NCBI RefSeq assembly: GCF_000003815.2
Contig: NC_049991.1
Coordinates: forward strand, 4,775,034 to 4,839,033
Reading direction: 5' to 3'
DNA length: 64,000 bases
Source: Branchiostoma floridae
Taxonomy: Eukaryota > Chordata > Leptocardii > Amphioxiformes > Branchiostomatidae
Below the pieces are notes generated by a model. The model was not told the origin of the DNA. It did not search any database and saw only the letters and a program-made list of their open reading frames with translations. Positions 21,386 through 33,300 of this stretch are shown here, piece by piece. The stretch's first letter is position 1; each line of letters opens with the position of its first letter. A program made the position numbers and the translations under genes.

Positions 21386-24300
21386 GTGAACATTCTATGA
21401 TATAAAATGGAACGAAGAAAGGGAGGCTTTACCATTTTGATTTAACATTTGTCTCCCTTTACAATTATTCTGTACCAGATTAAAATTAGTCTGTACCAGA
21501 TAACAATATTGTTATAACTTGAAATGAGTAGTTTTAATGTCAGTCAAAATCTGATCTTAATTTATTTTCAATCATAAGCCAAGAGCGAATGGCAGGGACA
21601 ACAACTCAAGCCTAAAGATGCTTCATCTGAAATTAAGGAGGCTGAACTTCTGCTCAAAGAGCTTGAAGGTAGAATTTTTTTCCTTTAGTATTCGGAGGTA
21701 ACATGGTTGCATACTCAGGTTTTCGACGTTACAAATTAACCTGTCCATGCCATTATCTTATGTCACATAAGCAATTATGGCAAACTTGGAACATATAGTA
21801 AATAAAAAGTATGAATGGAAATTGAAATATCTGAATTGTATTCTTTTGGACGAAAAAAGGTAAAAAAAAGTAATCATACTTCCTTCGTAGTTATATACCT
21901 TTTTTATTAAACGAATTTAAACTCAAATATGGAGAATTGATCACTGATATGCATGACTATATAAACAATTCTTGGCGCAAATGTGTTCCGCGACATTCAT
22001 CAGCAAGAAAAGGGTCGCCACGTGGCCTGAAAGTCAAAGATGCAATTTGGCAAAAAGCTTAAGGCACATATCTTCTACAAAATGGAATGTCTGATTTTGT
22101 TGTTCGAATGTGTATGGACGGATGAGTGGATTTAGAATTTTATTACCTTTGTGCCAATAAAGTTTTAATTTATTTTTCAAAAATGAACATATAATGATGT
22201 AATTGTCATGGCTCTCGTATTTAGAAATAGGCTATATCTTTTGCCATTGAAAGTTTCTTATGGTTGACCATATTTATGTTGTTGATTAAACATGCATCAT
22301 TTCGCGAAGAGCTTGCTATTTGATTGTGAGTTTCGTCTTTTCTGTAACAGTTGTAATTTTCTCTACAACTATTAGATGATCTATCATTCACAGATCTGGT
22401 GTTGGGAGACAACAATAATGGTGGTGATCAGGACATGGCCATACCGCACGGAAAACGACAGTCTTGTGAGTGTGAATTCTATTTTGATATCGAACTGGTG
22501 ATCACTTAATTGCCCAGCTTGCTTTTGTGAAACCTTGTTATATTTCAGCCATACCATAGGTATGGTGAAATATATTGTATTCGTAATGTTTCTTTCTTTC
22601 TCCTGTCAAATCTTCAGAACACGGTATCTCCCTTGTTCCTCAACCGAATGACTTGAAATTTGGCACAAGGGTAGAGTGGGCCAATACCCTCGGACGTTTT
22701 TTTCATTTTTTCCATATCTGTCTCTTAAATGATTTTATTAAGGTTTTTTGGTCATCTTAAGACCAAAACTGTATATTTGGGCCCCCTGTACCCTGGTATT
22801 ATAACCGAATGAGCTGAAATTTGGTACAGATGTGCCTTGATAAGTCCCCCATATAGATTCAATATCAGTTTTGGTGTACAGTATAACGAAATACTTATTT
22901 TTGCGATTTTTTTGTCATTTTTTTACCAAAAAAGGACACTTTTGGCTCCTGTACCTTGGTTTTAGAACCGGATGACCTGAAATTTAGTATAGGAGTGCCC
23001 TAGACATATGCGCACATGGATTCAATAACACTTGAGGCATACGGTACAATAAAATGCTCAATTTTGCGATTATTTGGCCATTTTATGTCCAAAAAGTACA
23101 CTTTTGGCTCTTGTGCTCTGGTTTTAAAACCAAATGACCTAAATTTTGGTAAAAGGGTGCACTAGATATTTATTCAAATGACACATGTATAATTTTTGTC
23201 ATAGACTACGTCAAAATGATATATTTGGGGATTTTTTGTCATTTTCCAATAGCCAGAGGGGTCAATGACCTTAAGGTCGTTGACCCCCAGCTGCAGATTG
23301 CACCTACTGGCATATATGTCTATTTAATCTAATTAGATAGGTAACCAATCATTTAGCCTGAATCTATATCCTAAAGAGGGGGGGTGGCAGCCAATCAGCG
23401 AGCCCGGTGTTATCTGGAAGAGTCCATTCTTACACGGAGGGGTTCATTTTTTTTTAAATTCATCATTGGACTGGTGAAGTCTTTCAGTGGATGCATGTTT
23501 GGACAGGTCTATTTTGCAATTTTACAGAATGTGTGCTGGAAGAGTCTATTCTCGCATGGAGGGGGGATTTTTCAAAATTCATATTTTGGACTTTGGTGAC
23601 TTCTAGTTTGTCAAAGTCTTTCAGTAGGGTTATTTTTGGACTGGTCTAATTGGCAATTTTACATGGGTGTTATGGAAGAGTCCATTCTTGCATAGAGGGG
23701 GCTTTTTTTAAAATCCATTTTTTGGACTTTAGTGATTATGTCTAAGTCCTATTTTAGCGGATGTATTTTTGGACTGCTCTACTTTACATGGAAGAGTCCA
23801 TTTTTTGCACACGGAAGGGGGATTTTTTCAAATTCAGTTTTGAACGGGTGATGATTCAAAATTCAATTTTAGTGGAAGTGTTTTTAGACTGGTCTATTAT
23901 ACCTTTTTATGCACTGGGACCTTTTTTGCTAAATTCAATTTTGGATTTGGTTTCTTATTCAAAAGGCCAAGGTTTCAGTGGGAGTATTTCTGGACTGGTC
24001 TATTGTGCAAATTCACATAGGGTGCACTCGGAGTCCATTCTTGAACGGGGGAATTTTGTAAGACTCATTTTTGGGTTAAACCGTCATTAGTAAAAGTGAT
24101 TTTTCAAATGGGTGATTTTGAAATAGCCTATTGTTGCATGGGGAGGGAGATGGCTGAAATATGCTGTATTTGCTCTCAAGCAAATGTCGGCCTTTCTAGT
24201 TGGATTTTTTGTTTATTCTTTGTTTTCGAAATATATTGTTAGTGGCTTCCTCATGGAAAGCATGTCTTATTTGATAGCCACTAGAGGGTCTAAAGTCACA

Positions 24301-27300
24301 ACACTTACTCCCTTCCTCAAGATTTAGCCACAACTGAAAAATCTTGGCCATAGTACTTCCAGAAAATGAGGTCTCAAACTTGAAAGGGAGCCGCTAGGAC
24401 GCCCATTATTGAAATGGACCTTGTTTTTCGGACACCTACTAAATATTGAAATGGCCCACCCAGAGTTATGCAGTGCTCAAATAGAGACACACATATACAT
24501 AGAAGTTCTGCTGCAGTATTCCAGACGGAACAGCAGAGAACCGACTGTATATAGTGTAAGATAAATGTCAGAGCGAGAAGCGAATGTATAAAGTGCATAA
24601 TTAACGCCGGATGGAACTACTTTCCGGATGGTACCTAGGCAATTTCTCGATGGGAATGGAAAATGTTTTACATAGAACAGTCCGTTTTGCATAGATAGGG
24701 GTGTTCAGGAAAATTCCATTCTTGTCTAGGGGCATTTTTTTATTCATCTTCGAGGGTAATGATGTTTGGGATTGGTCAATATCTACAAAAGGTTGATATC
24801 TAACAATAGATTTTTTCAATGGAGATGAAGATGGCTTGAAATATACTGTATTTGCTAGCGAGTAAATGTCGGCCTTTCATTTTTACATTATTTCCTTAGT
24901 TATGGGCACAGTTTCGAAAATACTCGTGGCAGATTGTCGTGTTTTGCTTGTGTTGAGTAGTCTTGGGTTTAACGTTTCATAAAAAGCCGACTGACTTTAT
25001 TTCATTTGGTTTAGTAAACGCTCGCTACTACATGCTTTAGAGGATAGCATCCTGGTGACCGGAAAATGCCAAAATCAGTTTTCACGGAATTGTCAACCTT
25101 TGCTTTTTTACGTAACATCTGACTTTCTCGCCCTTACAGTATGCAATTATCCACTTGGAATGCAATCTGGTGCCATACCTGATAGCAGCATTACTGCATC
25201 CTCGTACTGGTATGATAAGACTGGCTATCACGCGCCAAAGACCGCACGGCTACACGGTACTGCAGGCGTTTGGTTGCCCAGGAAAACCGTCGGCGAATGG
25301 TTGCAGGTAGGCATACATTTTGATAGATTAAGGACACTAAGGATCCCTCAGTGCCAGTGTATGACCACTGACCTCGAACAAGGTCGACGCTCCTATATTC
25401 CGGATCTCGCACGCTACGCGCACGAAATTGTTATACTAACTTAAGACTATGCCTGAAGGCAGATTGCATACAAAGTAAAACAGTGGTTTACAGAATCATA
25501 TACTTAACAAAGAAGGAACATGAAATATATAGATAAAGTCAAGTTAAGTTCTTGGTCCTGAGATTTTTCTGGAAAAAATTAAGTAACAGGACGGTAAAAT
25601 TCTTTTAAAAGTTTGAGACGTCTCCGATTCGGTAATGGCTCAGACAAAACTAGAAGAAGATTTAAGTTTTCAGCTTGAAGAAAACAAACAATACTACAAC
25701 ACAGTACCTGCATCTGCTTGCTAAGTAGTAAAAGTTATGCCCTACTTGAATAAAAAAAAACGTTCACTGCAATTGTACCCATGTGCATCATAATGAGCTT
25801 ATAACGGTACTTAGACCTAGTTATCTTACTAGAAAATGTTGAATGGCTTCATGTAATTTTATGATGAAAATTTTCTGAATGGAAGGTGTGGTAATTTTTT
25901 CACTTTCGAAAAAAATAGGATCTGGCAATTCCAATAACCAATTAAATATGCATAGGAGCTCCTGTAGAAGAGTATATTCTTCCATATGGGTCCGGGCATA
26001 TTGGGTACGCTCCGTTTTGACATGAAATAAGTTCACATATTCGTTCACTTTTGGGGAGAATTTACCGTTAAAATGTTCCATTTTCGCGCAGGGGTGATTT
26101 GGAACAGTTCAATGTTGCATGGTATGGCTGAAATATGCTGTATTTGCTCCCAAGCAAATGTGGGCCTTTCTAGTTTATCATACATAATAGAACTTTATTG
26201 CACGACAATTGTACATGGTACAAAGTATGGCAACAACTATTACATAAAGTACAAAATAGAGGTATAGGATAAAGCTTAACATCGTATTTAACATAACAAT
26301 AAGGGCTAATATGCATAATTAATTCATGTAGTATCATAATGGGCTAATATGCATAATTCATTCATGTAGTATCATAATGAAGTAGGCTAATCATTAGCTT
26401 CAGTATTCTTTCTAATAGCAGAGCAGTCTTTGATGTATTTGCCTATTTTTGCATTATGGGAGTTCTGACATCTAAATAAATGTGCAAATCTGTCTGTAGC
26501 ATCGAGTCTTTTGAAATATGTTGTACTTGTTTCGAGAAACGTGAATAATTCCTTGCGTAGACTAGCGTATCTAGAACATTCCATTATAAAATGAAATTCA
26601 TCTTCAATATGATTTGGGCAGAATGGACAGAGCCTTTGGTCAGGGGCTACATTGTAGTATCTGCCTGTTTCAACATTCAACTTGTGGCTACTAATTCTTA
26701 ACTGAGTTACTGCTTTGCGAATCTCAAAGTTATCTATATTATAAAGGTACATTTCTTGTTCATAACATTCTTTTGATTTGCTAAGAAAAGACAGTTTTGA
26801 ATTGTTTTCAATAGAACTAAACCACTCCTGTATGTATATATCTTGTAGCCTGGTGCGCAATTGGTTAGCAATATAATCTGTTTTATAAGCCTCAGGTTTC
26901 GTCCATATTTGCCCAAGGCCGTGGTAACAGAGAATATCCTTAACATGATTAATCCAGTCTTGATTATCAGTAAATACAGTGTTGTATGCATCGCGAAGCA
27001 GAGAGTCCTCAGGTAAGTTTACCAAACGGTGCCAGTATTTAATGAGCGGTATTCTAGCAGATATTATAAAGGGAAAAGTTCCTAACTCTCCTCTCACGCC
27101 GTCATTGGATGATTTTGAGTGGACTCCGAGTAGAAATTTTTGAAAACGTATGTCAAGTATGTCAAAATCCGGTATATCTAAAGGGAGGCGTGTGAAAAGC
27201 CATCTTATGTTGATGAGCTCGGCTGTATCTAGCTCTGAATCTGAAAGATTTGATGCAATGGGGGACATTTCACTCTGCACAATGTGGCCTCGTATCAGTG

Positions 27301-30300
27301 AATAGTATACGTAATCAAGACTTATTTAGATCTGCCCTTCTTACATTTTACGTATAAACTATAACAAAATGTATTTATGCATTCAGGTTGATTTAGGACA
27401 AAGAAAGAGCGTCACAGCCACCGCCATTCAGGGCGACGCTACCAACTGGATGTGGGTGAAGTCCTACTCACTACAGTACAGTTTAAATGACATTGATTGG
27501 ACGACATATAAAGGCGACGATGGCTCCGTAAAGGTATATTTACAGACATGTCTTCTTATTCTATTCGATTTCTAAACAGAAATAAGGAAATATGCCCTTC
27601 TACCTTTACGAGGGAGAACAGTTATCTGTTAGGGTGTATATTTAACTTGCTAATGATATTGGTTCCATCTGTCATTTGTAGTGGTGACGAGCTGAATGTA
27701 TTATGCAAAAGAGAAAAAAAAACTCACATTGATTATTTGTTTACCATCTAGGTATTTCCAGGCAACAATGACGGGGCCACCCCTGTAAGAAACACATTGG
27801 ACAACCCCATTCAAGCTCGTTTTGTGCGTTTTTTGCCTCTGACCTATAAAGGCTATATGTGTATGAGGGTTGAAATTTACGGCTGTTCAGTGTTCGGTAC
27901 GTTTCTTTCGAAAATCCAAGCATTTTCAAAGCATAACTAATTGACTTGACACTGCTCCTCTGCTGTTGCATCACTTTTATTGTGTGGAAGGCTACTAACG
28001 GTGATACAGCAAACAAATAGGGTGTCTGGATTCGTCACGGCTAGCTACTCAATGCTACTATAAGGCTAATTAAGCTTGGCCTGAGCCATGGCCCGTCCAG
28101 TAGATATGTTAAACAATTAACAGCCCACGGGGTAGGTTAGATGACCTGGCGGGGTATAGCCTTAGCGTGGCCGACCACTTATAAATCTCAAGCTCTATAT
28201 ACATACAGCAGCATTGTAAGGATCCGGATCACTGTCGACGTTGCTGGGTAAGCATCTTAACCCTCAAACACCCGATCGCGAGTGGGGTCCATTTGGACCC
28301 CAGGCGTAAATTTTGATGTACCATTTGAACATTTTTGATCTGAAGAAGAATTCCTTCCGTGACTTTGTCGATCAATATCTTCTACACCTTCTCCGAAGTT
28401 TTTACGAAGATTCTGTAGAAATTATAAATAAAGTCCGTGTTCAGTCCGTCTGGGGTCCAAACGGACTCCAGCAAAAAAGCGCAGTTTTTAAAACAAACTT
28501 TTGAGACTAACTCCCTAACTACTTATTGTATGACTACAAAACTTTCAGAGGATAATAAACATATAAAACTAAATCCACATAGATACTTCTGTGTCATTAC
28601 CATGAAATTTGACGACATTATGACGTAATTTAGATAATAAGGGCGGCCATCTTAGATTTTCACTAATGACGTCATGAAATTAGCATAAATTATGAATTTT
28701 GAATCATGAAAATAACCTTGAATTTCATAGAATTTATTTGTTGTTAGAAGACAAGTGTAGGTTACCAAGAAAACATTGTTTAAATCGAAATTGACAATTT
28801 TTTGCAAAAATATGCCTTTTGGAATTCCGTTGCCATGGCAACCCCAAAAATGATAAACTTACTTTATTGACTAAAAACGTTTGCTTACTATATTTTGTGA
28901 TATATTACAAAGTTTCGTAGCTTTAGCACTAGCCGTTCATGAGTTATACGACATAAAAGTTGCTGAGAGCCTCAAAATTCCCCTCTCTGGTAAGAATAGG
29001 TTTAGTGCAAAACGTGGTCCTTCTGATCTTTTGCATAAATTATGATGATGAGCTGGAATAAGCAACACTTTTACATGTCAAAATATTCCTCCTACATTGA
29101 CGAAGCAATATATGTACAATGGTCACCGATAAGAATTGGAACTAAGATTTTATGAACAAAACATTTTGGAGTCCGTTTGGACCCCACTCGGTCATTTTAG
29201 TCGCAAAAAAGGTCGGGTGCTTGAGGGTTAAGCGACTAGCGGCACAAAAGAAAATATGGCAACATAATAATACGCAGGGCAGTGTAGGAAAAGACAGGAC
29301 AAGGTAGGAGAGTGCAGCACAATATACGAGAAAGCAGGACAATGCAACCCAAGAGTATATTCTTTTCCACCTCCGCCTAAAGGTTCTAAAATCGGGTATT
29401 TCTATTTGTTTTCACCAACACCAGAGGGCTGCTCTGAGCCACCGACCCTAACGAACACCATCAGGAGCGCCTGTTCCTCCCCCTACACACACGGAGAGAA
29501 ATGTACGTACGAGTGCACTACAGGGTTCACGCAAGCCTCTGGCAGCAGCGAAAAGACCTGCAATGATGGACAATGGACTGGAATCGACCTCGTCTGTGAC
29601 TCAGGTATTTCATGATTAGAAGAAGCCAATTTGAAAGAGGCGGTCAACAATGTAAAAGCCTTGACGATGAACTATAACAATAATCTAAGCATAAGGCCAC
29701 GGCAAGTATATTTTATGGATGACATCCGCGCGCTCATTACTCTTTGTCTGATTTCAGAAAAAAAAAGAATTTTTTTCTTCTTTAGAGATGGTCGACATGA
29801 AGAAAAATTACCAAAATGAGCAAATGTGTTGTAGTAATGATTGTACTTCGGAAATGACACTAGCGAGATAGCCATGGCTGAAGGAGTGTAGAAGTGAAAC
29901 TAGTTCGTTATTAGTTGCAAATGTGGCACCACTATATAGAAGCCATGAGTTACCAACTTTGTTAGGCCCCTTTTCCACTTGACGGCGCTCTCACCGCGCT
30001 CTCGCTGCGATGGGAAATTAGCCAGAGCACCGTGAGAGCGCCGCGACGCCAGAAAAGCTGCTCTAGTGGAATCTCTCCGGCGACATAAATTTCTTTATCA
30101 TGCCATGTTTTTAGCGTAAATCATACAAAACTACAACACTTCGATTTATTGAAAATAGGACTTCAATGACAGATAAAGAACAAATTTAAAACCCAATGTC
30201 ATAATGCTGGTATCATAAATTGGTGTCATAAACCACTGTTGAGACCCATTGCGCTCGCTGCGCTCGCTGTGTGCTCTGTTGGTGCTCACGGCGCTCGCTG

Positions 30301-33300
30301 TGCGCTCTTTTGGCGCTTTCTCTGCGCTCATCGTTGGATCGCCGTCCACGGCGCTCTCACGGCGACTGCTTTGAGCAGGTTCAAAACAGTCACGTAGGTA
30401 ATCACGACCATGGCGACCTTGGAGCTCCCATCGCGCTCTCTGCGCGCTTCCATGGCGACCTTGGAGCTCCCATCGCGCTCTCTGCGCGCTTTCATGACGA
30501 CCTTGGCGATCCCATCGCGCCCTCTGCGCGCTTCCATGACGACCTTGGCGATCCCATCGCGCTCTCTGCGCGCTTCCATGGCGACCTTGGCGCTCCCACC
30601 GCGCTCTTTGCGCGCTTCCATGACGACCTTGGCGATCCCATCGCGCTCTCTGCGCGCTTCCATGGCGACCTTGGAGCTTTTGATGTGTTAAGTCCAGGTA
30701 TGCAGGGTATGCAGGGTCTGATTGTTGTGATTAGATTGCCGGGCAGGTGCACGTGTGTTAAATCATGTCGATAGATATAGATCAGTATAGGGCAGTGATT
30801 GGCAGGTTTGCTGCCGGCTTACCAAAACTGTATATACTCAAGTCTACCTTAACTATTTGTCAACAATGCATTCTTATATTTATTTCCCTTATCATGATAA
30901 TTCTTGCGGGTGATATTCATCCCAACCCAGGGCCACCCTTTCGCAAGGAAATTAATTTTATGCATATTAATGTTAACAGCCTGTCTGCTGGGTCCAAAAT
31001 GGACGAACTGTCCGCTATTGTAATTAGATTTAAATTAGATGTAGTCGCTATTTCCGAAACTTGGTTGGGAGATTCTGTTAATTCTGCCGACATATTGTTA
31101 AATGGGTTTCAGGCCCCCATTCGCCGCGATAGAAACAGGCACGGCGGCGGTGTGCTCATTTATGTATCTGATGAGATCGCCTACAAGAGACGCCTAGATC
31201 TGGAGCCTTCACCTGTTGAATGTATTTGGCTTGAACTCTCCACAGGATGCTCTCGCATCATATTTTCTGTTTACTACCGTCCACCTGGACAGGACTCTGG
31301 CACTGCTAATGAATTCATTGACTTATTCATCGACTCTGTCTTTGCAGCTGGGTCCTCTAATTATGACGCTATGATAATAACAGGTGATTTTAATGCCAAA
31401 CACAATGCATGGTGGGCTCCTGATCCAATTACCCCAGTTGGCATGAAATTATTTCAAGCATCAACTATGTTAAACCTCACCCAGGTGATCAGTGAGCCGA
31501 CATGTGACCTGTCACGCTCGCCGTATTTGATTGATTTACTGTTTACTGATGTGGGGAAGCTCGTTAAATCAACCATTGTTTTGTCTCCACTCTCAGCATG
31601 TCACCACTGTCCGATAATTACCACCTTTAATCTATCTTTAAAGTGCCCAAAGCCCTATGCTCGTACTGTATGGGACTATTCTAAGATTGACCTTAACTTA
31701 CTAGAAGATTTCTCCTTTGATCCCAAATGGAATGATATTTTCTATTGTCGATGATGCATGTGACAAGCTCGTTGAACTTATATTTGGAGCTAAATCCAAA
31801 TGTGTTCCTCACAAAGTTATAGTTTATTAACCAAGACCAAGAGACAAACCTTGGATGTCTTCCAGAATTAGATCGTTAATGCGGCAACGAGACAAATTAC
31901 ATAGAAAAAGCCAAAGTATCAAATAGTCCTACATTGTGGTCTTTATACCGCAATGTTAGAAACAAGCTTGTACGTGAAATATCTCTTTCAAAGTCTAACT
32001 ACTACAACCGTCTCGTTGACTCATTGACGTCTTCTCCTTGTTCGAGTAAGAAGTGGTGGCACATTGTCAAAACATTCTTTTGTAGCAAAGCGAGCTCTAC
32101 CATTCCGCCGTTAAAGACGTGTCACTCTTATGTAACTGATTCTAGTGAAAAGGCAAGAATGTTCAATAATTTTTTCTCTGCTCAGGCCTCTGTGGATGAC
32201 ACCAAGGCAAGCCTTCCACAAATTGATTACCTTACCGACGTCCGTTTGTCAGAATGTTTTACTACACCTGCTGAGGTTGAACTTTACGCATCGTTTTTAG
32301 ATATATCTAAAGCATGTGGTTACGACAACGTCGACAACCATTTTCTTAAACTTATATGTCCCTTCATATCTGACAAAATCGCTTATGTTTTTAACATATC
32401 TCTTTGCCATGGTGTCTTTCCAGAAGCTTGGAAACGGGCAAATGTGGTTCCTATTTTCAAAAAGGGAAATCCCGATGATGTATCTAATTACCGTCCCGTA
32501 TCTTTGCTACCTAGCTTGTCCAAAATCTTGGAAAAAATTGTATTTAAACATTTGTATAACCATCTGATGTCCCAAAATTTACTTTATTCTTTCCAGTCCG
32601 GCTTTATCCGCGGAGATTCTACTGTTAATCAGATCATTTGTATTACCGACAAAATTTTTGATGCTCTAGATTCAAACAGAGAAGTCAGAGCGGTCTACCT
32701 CGACTTTTCAAGAGCATTCGATAAAGTCTGGCATAAAGGCCTTGTTTTTAAGTTGCAAAGAAACGGGGTTGACGGTTCAATCTTAAATTGGTTTTACAGT
32801 TATCTCTCTAGTAGAGAGCAAAGAATTGTGATTGATGGTCAATGTTCAGATTGGAGCCATGTTGGCGCAGGTGTACCTCAGGGTTCGGTACTGGGCCCCG
32901 TATTGTTCCTTGTGTACATTAACGACATGGTGGATGGTTTAGTTACTTGCCCTTTCTTATTTGCGGACGACAGTTCCTTATTGGATGTCGTGGAAAATCC
33001 CAACTTAAGGCCACACCAATTTAATTTCTTGGTTCACGGATTCGCTCGCTCCTATTTTTTGGAAAAAAAAAATAAAAATAAAAATTACCACTCAGCAAAT
33101 TTTCACCATAAATGAAACCATTCACCAACTTTCTGGTGTAGCAAACATAAAGACTGACACTACTTTTGTAATTTTCAACGAACAGGTGCTGTTATTGTAC
33201 AGTAATAGTCTTTTGTACTTTTTTCAAGCTGAAAACTTTTTATTCTTTATGTTTTGGATTAGCCCCTACCTTTACCCCAACCATTTTACAATTTCTATTT

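Noticed and set aside
30271-30774. 167-codon + strand frame and its - strand shadow (30328-30663)
   Set aside because: The 42-bp minisatellite keeps frames open; there is no domain, and the same effect is seen at 34595-35203.
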